Shown piece after piece: positions 8,685-17,118 of a DNA stretch of 64,000 nt (position 1 is its first letter; the number at the start of each line of letters is the position of its first letter). The notes below the pieces were generated by a model. That model had not been told where the DNA came from and did no database searches. It worked only from the letters and a program-made list of their open reading frames with translations. The position numbers and the translations under genes were made by a program. Source of the DNA: Halovibrio salipaludis (GTDB lineage: Bacteria; Pseudomonadota; Gammaproteobacteria; Pseudomonadales; Oleiphilaceae). The stretch is from assembly GCF_002286965.1 (NCBI RefSeq), contig NZ_NSKD01000002.1:124001-188000 (forward strand), in the 5' to 3' direction.

Positions 8685-9035
8685 ATGGGGCCTGGAATCG
8701 GCGCACGCAGCGGTATCATGACGCTGACCATCAAGGACAAGGCGGTGCTCTACGCCGCCTATATGCCCTTTGTCCGCAATGGTGGCCTCTTTATTCCGAC
8801 CCAGAAGAATTACCGTATGGGCGACGAGGTTTTTCTGCTTCTCAACCTGATGGATGAACCGGAAAAAATTCCGGTCGCCGGTAAGGTCGTCTGGGTTACC
8901 CCGAAAGGGGCTCAGGGAAACCGCGCCGCTGGTGTCGGTGTCCAGTTCAACGGGGACGACGAGACCGCGCGCACCAAGATTGAAGCCTACCTGGCCGGCT
9001 CCCTGAATTCGGACCGGCCAACCCATACCATGTAA
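8685..9035 (+). CDS. pilZ: PilZ domain protein (type IV pilus type)
   Basis: A 116-residue protein matching the short PilZ proteins encoded after holB in Pseudomonas and relatives: LYAAYMPFVRNGGLFIPT, GDEVFLLLNL, PVAGKVVWVTPKGAQ and AGVGVQF. The N-terminal RxxxR c-di-GMP motif of canonical PilZ domains is absent, as in Pseudomonas PilZ itself, which works in type IV pilus assembly without binding c-di-GMP. ATG at 8685 follows GGGAGAATC. An internal Met at residue 12 could be the true start, because conservation begins near there. Confidence 0.9.
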   Translation: MGPGIGARSGIMTLTIKDKAVLYAAYMPFVRNGGLFIPTQKNYRMGDEVFLLLNLMDEPEKIPVAGKVVWVTPKGAQGNRAAGVGVQFNGDDETARTKIEAYLAGSLNSDRPTHTM

Positions 9036-9037
9036 TC

Positions 9038-9922
9038 ATGCCCAACACTGAACCGGAGCAGCTGACACTGGACGTCCCCGCAGGCACCCTGGGTGCGCTT
9101 GCCTGGGGCGATCCGTCCTCCCCCCTGATCATCGCCTTCCATGGCTGGCTTGATAACGCTGCCAGTTTCAGCCGCCTGGGGCCGGCTCTCGCCGACGACT
9201 ACCGGGTGGTGGCAGTGGATCTTCCAGGCCATGGTTTCTCCTTCCACCGACCGCCGGGGGCCAGCTACGAGCTGCTCGACTATGTGCGGGATCTGGCGCC
9301 CCTGTTCGATCGGGAGGCGTCGCAGGGAGCCGTTCTGCTCGGTCATTCACTCGGCGGAATCGTGGCGAGTCTGCTCAGTGTGGCGGTGCCGGAGCGGGTG
9401 AGGGCGCTGATGCTGGTGGACAGCCTGGGGCCGCTTACCGGGGACGCCGACTCCTTCCCGGACCAGCTCAAGCAGGCCATTGACCGCGTGCGCCAGGGCA
9501 GCCGCGGTCAGCCGCCCCGTTATGCGGACGTTGAGGAAGCCATCGTCGCGCGCATGAAGGGTCGCATCCCGCTGTCCCGTGTCGCCGCTGAATGCATTGT
9601 GCCAAGAAGTCTCCAGCAGGATCAGCAGGGCTGGCGGTGGGGAACGGATGCAAGGCTGCGCTATCCGTCCATGCACCGGTTGGAAGAGGATGAGGTTGAA
9701 GCCTACCTGGCGGCCATTGCCGCACCCACACTGCTTATAAGAGCCAATCGGGGCATGGCCGCCTTCAAGCCGGAATGGATCGAGGGCCGTCTGCCCAGGC
9801 TGTCTGACGCTGAGGTGATCGATGTGGAGGGAAGCCATCACTGTCATCTGGATGGAGACGTTGGCGGGCTGGCCGAGGGCTGCCTGGGCTGGCTGGGCCG
9901 CATCCGGTCTGCGCCCTTGTAA
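9038..9922 (+). CDS. Alpha/beta hydrolase
   Basis: 294 residues with the classical hydrolase signatures: FHGWLDNAASF oxyanion region (~34-44), VDLPGHG, and the nucleophile elbow LGHSLGG with Ser104. The likely catalytic His is in GSHHCHLDGD near the C-terminus. There is no signal peptide, so it is cytoplasmic. It starts two bases after the pilZ stop, which indicates co-transcription. The family is large (esterases, C-C hydrolases, haloperoxidase-like), and the substrate cannot be assigned. Confidence 0.85.
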   Translation: MPNTEPEQLTLDVPAGTLGALAWGDPSSPLIIAFHGWLDNAASFSRLGPALADDYRVVAVDLPGHGFSFHRPPGASYELLDYVRDLAPLFDREASQGAVLLGHSLGGIVASLLSVAVPERVRALMLVDSLGPLTGDADSFPDQLKQAIDRVRQGSRGQPPRYADVEEAIVARMKGRIPLSRVAAECIVPRSLQQDQQGWRWGTDARLRYPSMHRLEEDEVEAYLAAIAAPTLLIRANRGMAAFKPEWIEGRLPRLSDAEVIDVEGSHHCHLDGDVGGLAEGCLGWLGRIRSAPL

Positions 9923-9979
9923 TGATCACCGGCCGAGCCCATTGTCATTCAAGGGATTTGAATCCGAAGGGAGCAGGCG

Positions 9980-11122
9980 ATGAATGAACCACAGACCGTG
10001 GCACTGGTGCTCGGCAGTGGTGGTGCCCGGGGGTACGCTCACATTGGCGTGATTGAGGTGCTCAGGGAGCAGGGCTACAACATCGTGGCCATTTCCGGTG
10101 CCAGTATGGGAGCGCTCATTGGCGGCATGTACGCCGCCGGTAAGCTGCAGGCCTATAAGGACTGGGTCACCGGGCTTGATCAGCTGCAGCTGCTGCGCCT
10201 TCTCGACTTTTCCCTGGGGTCACCCGGTGCGATCCGCGGCGAAAAGGTTTTCGGCGTGGTGCAGGAAATGCTGGGCGATCTGCGCATTGAGGACCTGCAG
10301 ATTCCCTTCACGGCAGTGGCGACGGACCTGCTGGCGCACCAGGAGGTGTGGTTTCAGGAAGGGCCGCTCCATCAGGCGGTGCGGGCCTCCACGGCGATCC
10401 CCAGTGTGATCACGCCGGTGATGCTGCATGGCCGGGTGCTGGTGGATGGGGGGCTGCTCAACCCCCTGCCGATCATTCCCACGGTGGCCTCCCATGCGGA
10501 TCTGATCATGGCCGTGAACCTGAGTGGCAACGACAAGCGCTATGCCAACCTGCCACCGCTGGAGGAATGGGCCTCCCGCGAGCGCAAGCAGCATGAAGCG
10601 GCCGCCGAGGCTGCGGCACAGGCGGCAGCCGACGAGGAAGTGGATCCAGCGGAAGAAGCCGACGCCTCGCCGGATGAGTGGCTGGACAGGCTCAAACAGC
10701 GTGCGGCCCGTTGGTTTGACTGGGACGGCCAGGACAGCGCGGCACGGCGCCGTGGCCGGGCCAGTAGCGAGGAACAGGCGCTGGCGGAGGCCCAGAAGCG
10801 CCATGCGCGCGAAAAGGCGGCGGGAAAGGGAAGCGAGGGCGACGATGCGCGCTCGGTGAGCCTGCAGGAGCTGGGGCTCGGCAAGTTTGATGTCATGAAC
10901 CTGGCGATCGAGACCATGCAGGACTCGCTGACCCGTTACAAGATCGCCGGCTATCCGCCGGATATCCTGATCAACTTCCCCAAGCATGTATGCCGCTCGT
11001 TCGATTACCATCGTGCCCCGGAGCTGATCCAGCTGGGGCGGATGCTTGCGGAGGATGCCCTTGAGGACCATCGCAATGCGGGTACGGGGGAGCCGCGGAT
11101 CCCGGGAATGAACCGCCAATAG
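9980..11122 (+). CDS. Patatin-like phospholipase (RssA family)
   Basis: 380 residues. The patatin fold signatures are all present: GSGGARGYAHIGV (12-24) as the oxyanion loop, the nucleophile motif GASMGAL with Ser42, and the second dyad member Asp156 in VDGGLLNP. An unusual low-complexity, Ala/Glu/Arg-rich insertion (~195-295), predicted coiled or disordered, separates the core from the C-terminal part, making the protein longer than RssA (~300). No signal peptide is seen. AAGGGAGCAGGCG before the ATG is a good ribosome site. Substrate unknown; the family hydrolyses acyl-lipids. Confidence 0.85.
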   Translation: MNEPQTVALVLGSGGARGYAHIGVIEVLREQGYNIVAISGASMGALIGGMYAAGKLQAYKDWVTGLDQLQLLRLLDFSLGSPGAIRGEKVFGVVQEMLGDLRIEDLQIPFTAVATDLLAHQEVWFQEGPLHQAVRASTAIPSVITPVMLHGRVLVDGGLLNPLPIIPTVASHADLIMAVNLSGNDKRYANLPPLEEWASRERKQHEAAAEAAAQAAADEEVDPAEEADASPDEWLDRLKQRAARWFDWDGQDSAARRRGRASSEEQALAEAQKRHAREKAAGKGSEGDDARSVSLQELGLGKFDVMNLAIETMQDSLTRYKIAGYPPDILINFPKHVCRSFDYHRAPELIQLGRMLAEDALEDHRNAGTGEPRIPGMNRQ

Positions 11123-11166
11123 CTGGTACAATCGTGGCTTTTACGGGATGACTCCGGGAGTACTGG

Positions 11167-12078
11167 GTGAGCACCGAAGCCATTGAACAACTCCAGACCG
11201 TGCGCGACTGGCTGCGTTACGCGGTGTCACGGTTCACGCAGGCCGGCGTCTGGTGCGGCCACGGCACCGACAGCCACTGGGATGACGCGGTACAGCTGCT
11301 GATGCAGACCCTGCATCTGCCCATGGACAATAACGTGCCCTTCCTGGATGCCCGTCTGACCCTCTCTGAACGGGAACAGGTGCTTGAGCGCATCGAACGT
11401 CGCGCCCGGGACCGTGTTCCGGTTCCGTATATAACAGGCGAAGCCTTTTTCATGGGGCTGCCGTTCCATGTTGACGAACGGGTCCTGATCCCGCGCTCGC
11501 CCATTGGCGAATTCCTGGCCACGGAAGGTGAGCCCTGGCTGTCGGGTCGGCCGGTTGAACGGATTCTGGACTTGTGCGCTGGCAGTGGTTGTATTGGAAT
11601 CGCGGCGGCCCATGTGTTCCCGGCGGCCCAGGTGGATCTGGGTGAGGTGTCCCCCGGAGCCGTTGAGGTGGCGGAACAGAACATCAGGCGCCATGGCCTG
11701 GAAGGGCAGGTGCGCGCGGTGGCCTCGGACCTGTTCGAGAAGCTGGATGGCCCCTATGACCTGATTCTGGCGAACCCGCCGTACGTGGATGCCAGGGATA
11801 TGGCGACGCTGCCACCGGAATACCGCCATGAACCGGAGCTGGGACTTGCGGCCGGAGAAGACGGCCTGGAACTGATGGGCCGGATCCTGAGGGAAGCACC
11901 GGCGTATCTCTCGGAAGATGGGCTGCTGGTTGGGGAAGTCGGCAACAGCCAGCCGGCGCTGGAGGCGGCTTTCCCCAGCGTTCCCTTCACCTGGCTTGAA
12001 ATGGAAAACGGCGGTCACGGGGTCTTCGTGGTCGACGCGCAAACACTGGCGCAGGCGGCGCCCCTGATGAACGGATAG
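11167..12078 (+). CDS. prmB: 50S ribosomal protein L3 glutamine methyltransferase
   Basis: 303 residues starting at GTG. It methylates a glutamine of ribosomal protein L3 using S-adenosylmethionine. Visible: an N-terminal helical region, SAM-binding [12 protein letters not shown], and the NPPY substrate-glutamine motif at 203-206 ([10 protein letters not shown]). PrmB and its paralogue PrmC share these motifs; the immediately downstream aroC and the N-terminal sequence support PrmB. A TACAAT hexamer at 11126-11131 could be a -10 element but I see no matching -35. Confidence 0.93.
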   Translation: MSTEAIEQLQTVRDWLRYAVSRFTQAGVWCGHGTDSHWDDAVQLLMQTLHLPMDNNVPFLDARLTLSEREQVLERIERRARDRVPVPYITGEAFFMGLPFHVDERVLIPRSPIGEFLATEGEPWLSGRPVERILDLCAGSGCIGIAAAHVFPAAQVDLGEVSPGAVEVAEQNIRRHGLEGQVRAVASDLFEKLDGPYDLILANPPYVDARDMATLPPEYRHEPELGLAAGEDGLELMGRILREAPAYLSEDGLLVGEVGNSQPALEAAFPSVPFTWLEMENGGHGVFVVDAQTLAQAAPLMNG

Positions 12079-12083
12079 AATCC

Positions 12084-13193
12084 ATGTCTGGTAATTCCTT
12101 TGGAACACTCTTCACCGTCTCCACCTTCGGCGAAAGCCACGGGTCCGCTCTGGGCTGCATCGTGGACGGCTGCCCACCGGGCGTGCCGGTTTCCACCGAG
12201 ATGATCCAGGCGGAGCTGGACCTCAGGCGCCCTGGAACCTCGCGCCATACCACACAGCGCCGGGAGCCGGATGAGGTCCGGATCCTGTCCGGGGTGTTCG
12301 AAGGGGTGAGCACGGGCGCGCCCATCGGGTTGCTGATCGAGAACACGGACCAACGCTCCAGCGACTACTCGAAGATCAAGGACCAGTTCCGTCCGGCCCA
12401 CGCGGATTACACCTACTGGCATAAGTACGGCATCCGCGATTATCGCGGCGGCGGCCGTTCCTCGGCGCGGGAGACCGCCATGCGGGTAGCGGCCGGCGCC
12501 ATCGCCCGCGCCTTCCTGAAGGAGAAGGGCATCACCATCCGGGGGTGCATGACCCAGCTCGGGCCCATTGAGCTCGGCATGACCGACTGGTCCGCTGTGC
12601 ACGAGAACGCCTTCTTCTGCGCGGAGCCGGAGAAGGTTCCGGAGCTGGAAGCCTTCATGGATAAGCTGCGCAAGGAAGGGGACTCCGTTGGGGCCCGTAT
12701 CCGTGTTGAGGCGGACGGCGTTATCCCGGGTCTGGGCGAACCCGTCTTTGACCGGCTGGACGCCGACCTTGCCAAGGCACTGATGAGCATCAATGCCGTC
12801 AAGGGTGTGGAGATCGGGGCCGGATTCGACAGTGTCAGCCAGAGGGGCACCGAGCACCGGGATGAGATGACGCCGGACGGGTTTCTCTCCAATAACGCCG
12901 GTGGGGTGCTGGGCGGTATCTCGTCCGGGCAGCCGGTGGTGGCGAGCATGGCGTTGAAGCCCACGTCCAGCCTGCGGCTGCCGGGTCAGGGGATTGATGT
13001 GCACGGCAATCCGGTGGAGGTGGTGACCACCGGCCGTCACGACCCCTGCGTCGGCATCCGGGCCACGCCCATCGCGGAGGCCATGATGGCCATCGTGCTC
13101 ATGGACCACTACCTGCGCCACCGCGCCCAGAATGCGGACGTGCGGGTGGATACGCCGGACATCGAAAAGGCCCGCCGTCAGCAGGAGGACTGA
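12084..13193 (+). CDS. aroC: Chorismate synthase
   Basis: 369 residues, typical length. It makes chorismate from 5-enolpyruvylshikimate-3-phosphate with reduced FMN, the last common step toward Phe, Tyr, Trp and folate. Signatures: [18 protein letters not shown] near the N-terminus, [16 protein letters not shown] in the middle, and [10 protein letters not shown] toward the end. It begins 5 bases after prmB stops, a pairing conserved in many gammaproteobacteria. Confidence 0.97.
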   Translation: MSGNSFGTLFTVSTFGESHGSALGCIVDGCPPGVPVSTEMIQAELDLRRPGTSRHTTQRREPDEVRILSGVFEGVSTGAPIGLLIENTDQRSSDYSKIKDQFRPAHADYTYWHKYGIRDYRGGGRSSARETAMRVAAGAIARAFLKEKGITIRGCMTQLGPIELGMTDWSAVHENAFFCAEPEKVPELEAFMDKLRKEGDSVGARIRVEADGVIPGLGEPVFDRLDADLAKALMSINAVKGVEIGAGFDSVSQRGTEHRDEMTPDGFLSNNAGGVLGGISSGQPVVASMALKPTSSLRLPGQGIDVHGNPVEVVTTGRHDPCVGIRATPIAEAMMAIVLMDHYLRHRAQNADVRVDTPDIEKARRQQED

Positions 13194-13194
13194 T

Positions 13195-14367
13195 ATGGCG
13201 GCCTCCGGGACGGGGATCTACTGGCGCCTGTCCAACCTCTACTTCTGGTTCTTCGCTGCTTTTGGGGTATTAATGCCCTACTGGGCGTTGTATCTGGAAG
13301 ACCAGGGGTTCCGCTACATTGAGATCGCCCTGCTCATGGCTACCCTGCAGGGCACCAAGATCATCGCGCCCAATCTGTGGGGCTGGCTGGGGGATCGCAC
13401 CGGCCGGCGGCTGCGACTGATCCGCTTCGGTGCGCTTGTGGCCGTCCTGTGTTTCAGCTTCACCCTGCTGCGCCCAGGATTCTGGGGGCTGATGCTGGTG
13501 ATGCTCTCGTTCAGCTTTTTCTGGAACGCAGTGCTGCCGCTGTTTGAGGTCATCACCCTGCACAACCTGGGCAGCGACTCCAGGCGCTATGGGCGGGTCC
13601 GGCTCTGGGGATCGATCGGGTTCATCCTGTCGGTGGCCGGTTTCGGGGCGGCGCTGGATCACATGGCGGTGTCCATCATGCCCTGGCTGGTGCTGCCCCT
13701 GTTCGCCGGACTCCTCATGGCGACGCTGCAGATTCATGACGAACCCAGTACCCGCAGGCAGCCCCATCACGGATCGGTTGCGGCTATCCTGAAGCGGCCC
13801 GAGGTCTGGTCCTTCTTCATCCTGAACTTCATGCTCCAGGCCAGCCACGGGCCCTATTACACCTTTTTCTCGATCCATCTGGAGCAGCTTGGCTATGCGA
13901 AGATCAGCACCGGGGCGCTCTGGGCACTGGGCGTATTGGCGGAAGTTGGCCTGTTCCTGGTGATGCACAGGCTGCTTTCGGCCTACCCGATGCGGGTGAT
14001 CATGCTCTGTGCAGCGACCCTGACAGCACTGCGCTGGTTGGTTATCGCGGAATTCTCGCAGTTTCTCTGGATCCTGCTCGGGGCACAGCTGCTTCATGCG
14101 GCCTCCTATGCCGCCTTGCACGCGGCCTCGGTGCACTACATCCGGGTGCAGTTCGGCGAAGGGCACCAGGGGCAGGGGCAGGCGCTGTACAGCGGGCTGA
14201 CCTACGGGGCAGGCGGTGCTTTCGGCGCCTGGATCTCGGGCGTGCTGGTAGAGTGGGAGAGCACCGTCGCCGCCTTCTACGGCGGCGCCGGTTTCATGCT
14301 GGTGGGGGTCGCCGCCGCCTGGCTCTGGATGCGGCCCGCGCCGCAGAGAGCGTACGCCGGCCAGTAA
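13195..14367 (+). CDS. MFS transporter (3-phenylpropionate permease-like)
   Basis: A 390-residue membrane protein with about twelve hydrophobic segments. The loop motif NLWGWLGDRTGRR after segment 2 is the major facilitator family signature (GxLaDrxGRR type), and the sequence resembles the HcaT/Csc-type group. ATG at 13195 follows the aroC stop by one base, so the two are probably translated from one transcript. The longer frame back to 13132 lies inside aroC and is not used. The transported compound is unknown; the aroC linkage does not by itself imply an aromatic substrate. Confidence 0.85.
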   Translation: MAASGTGIYWRLSNLYFWFFAAFGVLMPYWALYLEDQGFRYIEIALLMATLQGTKIIAPNLWGWLGDRTGRRLRLIRFGALVAVLCFSFTLLRPGFWGLMLVMLSFSFFWNAVLPLFEVITLHNLGSDSRRYGRVRLWGSIGFILSVAGFGAALDHMAVSIMPWLVLPLFAGLLMATLQIHDEPSTRRQPHHGSVAAILKRPEVWSFFILNFMLQASHGPYYTFFSIHLEQLGYAKISTGALWALGVLAEVGLFLVMHRLLSAYPMRVIMLCAATLTALRWLVIAEFSQFLWILLGAQLLHAASYAALHAASVHYIRVQFGEGHQGQGQALYSGLTYGAGGAFGAWISGVLVEWESTVAAFYGGAGFMLVGVAAAWLWMRPAPQRAYAGQ

Positions 14368-14395
14368 GCAGCGGCTGATCCCGTCAAACCTGGGG

Positions 14396-15241
14396 TCACA
14401 GGTTGTCGAAGTCGCTGGGGTCGTGACGCTCCGGGAGCTTGCTTCCCTCATCGCCCCAGGTCTTGTTGACGAGGCGACCCCGCTTGACGGCCGGGCGCGC
14501 GGCGATCTCATCCGCCCAGCGGATCACGTTGGTGTAGGTGTGCGCTTCCAGAAATTCGGCCGCGTCATAGACCTTGCCCTTCACCAGCGCGCCGTACCAG
14601 GGCCAGATCGCCATGTCCGCGATGGTGTACTCATCCCCGGCGATGTAGCGGTTGTCCGCCAGTTGCCGGTTGAGCACATCCAGCTGGCGTTTCACTTCCA
14701 TGGTGAAGCGGTTGATCGGGTACTCGTAGGATTCCGGGGCATAGGCGTAGAAGTGCCCGAAGCCACCGCCCAGCAGTGGGGCCATGCCCATCTGCCAGAA
14801 CAGCCAGGAGAGGGTCTCGGTGCGTCCATGGGGATCGGTGGGCAGGAAGGCCCCGAACTTCTCGGCCAGATAGAGCAGGATGCTGCCGGATTCAAAGATC
14901 CGCAGTGGTGGGTTCTGGGTGTGATCCATCATCGCGGGGATCTTGGAGTTCGGGTTAACGGCCACGAAGCCGCTGCTGAACTGCTCGCCTTCAAGGATGC
15001 TGATGGGCCAGGCGTCGTATTCGGCCTCGGAGTGGCCGGCTTCCAGCAACTCCTCGAGCATAACAGTCACTTTCACGCCGTTGGGCGTAGCCAGGGAATA
15101 GAGCTGCAGAGGGTGCTTGCCCACCGGCAATTCCCTGTCATGCGTGGGGCCGGCAATGGGGCGGTTGATGCTGGCGAAACGCCCGCCACTGGCGTCTTCC
15201 CACTTCCAGACTTTCGGGGGCGTGTAGCTGTTGTCGCTCAT
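14396..15241 (-). CDS. yghU: Glutathione S-transferase, YghU/Nu class
   Basis: 281 residues, close to E. coli YghU (288). The N-terminal extension (residues ~1-45) precedes a thioredoxin-like domain (LQLYSLATPNGVKVTVMLEEL, NPNSKIPAMMD, FESGSILLYLAEKFG) and an all-helical C-terminal domain (~130-270) with YTIADMAIWPW. Nu-class enzymes bind two glutathione molecules and act as disulfide-bond reductases or peroxidases. The gene is convergent with the MFS gene and stands 90 bases beyond the globin gene on the same strand. Confidence 0.9.
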   Translation of the reverse strand: MSDNSYTPPKVWKWEDASGGRFASINRPIAGPTHDRELPVGKHPLQLYSLATPNGVKVTVMLEELLEAGHSEAEYDAWPISILEGEQFSSGFVAVNPNSKIPAMMDHTQNPPLRIFESGSILLYLAEKFGAFLPTDPHGRTETLSWLFWQMGMAPLLGGGFGHFYAYAPESYEYPINRFTMEVKRQLDVLNRQLADNRYIAGDEYTIADMAIWPWYGALVKGKVYDAAEFLEAHTYTNVIRWADEIAARPAVKRGRLVNKTWGDEGSKLPERHDPSDFDNL

Positions 15242-15333
15242 GGTCAGGCTCTCTCACTGCATTGGTGTGGTAGCCACGGCAACCGTGGACAGCATGGAGT
15301 ATGCCATCCGCTGGCGGCATTGAGCAGGGGATC

Positions 15334-15732
15334 TCAGTAGGCATCCCGGATCAGATCGATACCGGGCTTCAGCACCCGGCGCCATTGCGCATCCAGTGTC
15401 GCATCGTACTCTGGGTCGTGTTTGCTGACCGCCTGCATCAGGGCATCCAGCCAGAGCGAATACCATTCGGGCGAGATATTGTAGCCGTGCCTTGAATGGC
15501 TTTGACCCAGCTGTTTCAGCTTGGTGTCGGGCATGCCTCGGGCGTAGAGGATCAACTGCATGATGCCGTTGCGCAGGAGGTGGCGCTGCTGCTTCATGTC
15601 GGTATCGCGGAACTGGTCCTTGATGGTCTGAGAGCTGCTCATGAAGTAGTCGTAGAAATCAACGAAAAACTGTTCGCCCGTGCAGACCCGCCCATAACTC
15701 TGGAATACCGCTTCTACTTCCGAGCTGTCCAT
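15334..15732 (-). CDS. Globin
   Basis: 132 residues from ATG 15732, which has AGGGGA eight bases upstream. An upstream in-frame start would add 52 unlikely residues overlapping the LysR gene. The central motif KQLGQSHSRHGYNISPEW holds a His79 that fits the proximal haem ligand (F8), and FRDTDMKQQRHLL fits the distal E-helix region with Gln rather than His. Length and pattern fit single-domain bacterial globins, which bind O2 or NO. The partner reductase is not next to it. The function may be oxygen sensing or NO detoxification; this is inference. Confidence 0.8.
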   Translation of the reverse strand: MDSSEVEAVFQSYGRVCTGEQFFVDFYDYFMSSSQTIKDQFRDTDMKQQRHLLRNGIMQLILYARGMPDTKLKQLGQSHSRHGYNISPEWYSLWLDALMQAVSKHDPEYDATLDAQWRRVLKPGIDLIRDAY

Positions 15733-15787
15733 GAAATCCCCTGTCTTTAGTTCTGCCTGTCTGTGATGGCCCGGAATTATAAAACAG

Positions 15788-16678
15788 TCAGCCGGTTTCG
15801 GCACAGCGCGCCGGTGCCTGTCCCTGAACGGTTTCAAGAAGGGCGCGGGCCGCTGTCCCGGGTTCCCGTCCCCTGATGCCCACGGCACCCAGCATCCGGG
15901 TTACGGGCTCCGGTACGTCCAGGACCACCAGGGTGCTGTCGAGCATGGTGTTGGGCAGAACCGACCACCCCAGTCCCACGCTGGTCATCATCTTGATGGT
16001 TTCGAGGTAGTTGGTGGGCATCTGGGCATCCAGTGTGATTCCTTGTTGAAGAAAATGGTGGGAGACGACCCGGTAGGTTTCGGTATTACTGTCGGGCAGG
16101 ATGGCCTGGTACTGCGCAATGTCCTCAGGGGCCAGCTGCTGCTTGTGGGCTAGGGGGTGGTCAGGGCCACAGACGAAGCTCATTGGATCTTCCCAGGCGA
16201 ACCAGACCTGGAAGCGTTCCATGATCCGGTCGTTGAGTGTCACCCATGCAAGTGGGGCGTCATGCTGGTGCAGTTGCTGGAAGACCTGTTCGGATTCGAG
16301 GAACTGGAGGTTGAAGGTGAGGTCGGGGTGGGCTTTCTGGAGCGCGCGCAGCCAGTTGGGGAGGTGGTGCAGGCCGATGTGGTGGCTGATGATCAGTGAC
16401 AGGGGGCCGTGCATGCGCTGGTCGAGGCTGGTGAGGGCTTCGCGGGCGTTGTGGAGTTCGTCCAGGACTTTCCGGGCATGGGGCAGCAAGGCGTGGCCGG
16501 CGTCGGTCAGCCGCAGGCTGCGGCCGTTGCGTTCAATCAGGGGGCGACCGGTCTGGTGTTCGAGGGTGGCGATGCGTTTGCTGACGGCGGATTGAGTGAG
16601 GTGCAGGGCTTCTGCGGCCTCGGAGAAGGAGCCGGTGTCGATGACGGTGGTGAAGGCGATCAGGGATTGGGTGTCCAT
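15788..16678 (-). CDS. LysR-family transcriptional regulator divergent from leuC
   Basis: 296 residues from ATG 16678. The N-terminal winged HTH (1-60) is typical: FTTVIDTGSFSEAAEAL, LTQSAVSKRIATLE. The rest is the substrate-binding effector domain. The gene is divergent from leuC, as in Pseudomonas. An in-frame GTG at 16732 would extend the protein by 18 residues into the inverted-repeat element, but family similarity starts at MDTQSLIAF. No clear ribosome site precedes either start. The candidate LTTR operator at 16979-16993 is well placed for this protein to activate leuC. Confidence 0.88.
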   Translation of the reverse strand: MDTQSLIAFTTVIDTGSFSEAAEALHLTQSAVSKRIATLEHQTGRPLIERNGRSLRLTDAGHALLPHARKVLDELHNAREALTSLDQRMHGPLSLIISHHIGLHHLPNWLRALQKAHPDLTFNLQFLESEQVFQQLHQHDAPLAWVTLNDRIMERFQVWFAWEDPMSFVCGPDHPLAHKQQLAPEDIAQYQAILPDSNTETYRVVSHHFLQQGITLDAQMPTNYLETIKMMTSVGLGWSVLPNTMLDSTLVVLDVPEPVTRMLGAVGIRGREPGTAARALLETVQGQAPARCAETG

Positions 16679-16705
16679 AGCACTAAAGATTGGTACCTGG
16701 TTGCA

Positions 16706-16902
16706 GGGTACGATGAGTGGGGAGTCTTTCACGGGAAACGCTGTAAATACTTTTCAGTTGCGCAGTCCTGCTTCACTGAAAAGTCCTGGGTTTACATCCG
16801 TGTAAACCCGTTTGCGCTTAATCGCGCAAACCCCTGTACGCTGCTCTTTCGCCATCCATGGCTCCAGAGCTTCCCGTGAAAGACTCCCCACTCACCGTCC
16901 CC
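16706..16902. repeat. Inverted-repeat element with three internal hairpins (MITE-like or structured RNA)
   Basis: A perfect 24-base inverted repeat (arms 16714-16737 and 16871-16894) extends imperfectly outward to about 32 bases per arm (16706-16737, 16871-16902; two mismatches). The 133 bases between the arms contain three separate hairpins: 16750-16758 with 16775-16783 (9 bp), 16788-16796 with 16801-16809 (9 bp, four-base loop) and 16810-16817 with 16824-16831 (8 bp). The whole would fold into a long stem closed over a multi-branch loop. No protein, transposase or clear target duplication is visible. It lies between a LysR gene and the leuC promoter. Confidence 0.8.
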
Positions 16903-16942
16903 CAGAGTGTGTTGCCGTTCGCAAACGTGCGCCGAAGCTAAC

Positions 16943-16967
16943 TGTAAGAGCCCGCCTCGCGGGCGAT
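16943..16967 (+). repeat. REP-like element, copy 1
   Basis: TGTAAGAGCCCGCCTCGCGG and the next five bases match the TGTAGGAGC-N-hairpin pattern of REP sequences known in Pseudomonas and Xanthomonas. The GCCCGC/GCGGGC stem (16950-16964) has a three-base loop. It lies just upstream of the leuC operator. Confidence 0.7.
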
Positions 16968-16977
16968 CCGGGTTTTG

Positions 16978-16994
16978 GATTCCAAAAAGGAATC
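16978..16994 (+). promoter_or_regulatory. LysR-type operator upstream of leuC
   Basis: GATTCC-AAAAA-GGAATC is a perfect dyad, and its core ATTCC-N5-GGAAT (16979-16993) fits the T-N11-A LTTR box. Its centre is about 64 bases upstream of the start site predicted from the promoter at 17015-17044, the usual position for the recognition site of a LysR-type activator. The neighbouring LysR protein is the obvious candidate to bind it. Confidence 0.6.
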
Positions 16995-17014
16995 TGTTTC
17001 AGGAAAAACATGAA

Positions 17015-17044
17015 TTGAAGTGATCTGATCAGAGTCTGTACCAT
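17015..17044 (+). promoter_or_regulatory. Candidate leuC promoter
   Basis: TTGAAG (17015-17020), 18-base spacer, TACCAT (17039-17044): four of six matches at each hexamer, a moderately weak promoter as expected for an activator-dependent gene. The leader to the leuC ATG at 17119 would be about 70 bases. I see no leader peptide or attenuator in it. Confidence 0.45.
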
Positions 17045-17118
17045 TAACGAACAATCGGTCAAACCACGTCAGCTCCGTTATGGGGGAGGGCGTGGCCGCT
17101 CGCAACGGGAGTAGCGCC

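Noticed and set aside
16409-16879. Open frame of 156 residues on the + strand over the LysR gene
   Set aside because: It is a shadow frame in the GC-rich LysR gene, with a Gly/Val-rich composition typical of antisense frames, no ribosome site and no domain.
17103-17118. trp- or leu-type attenuator with leader peptide before leuC
   Set aside because: The leader has no Leu-codon run, no antiterminator pairs and no terminator hairpin downstream of the predicted start site.
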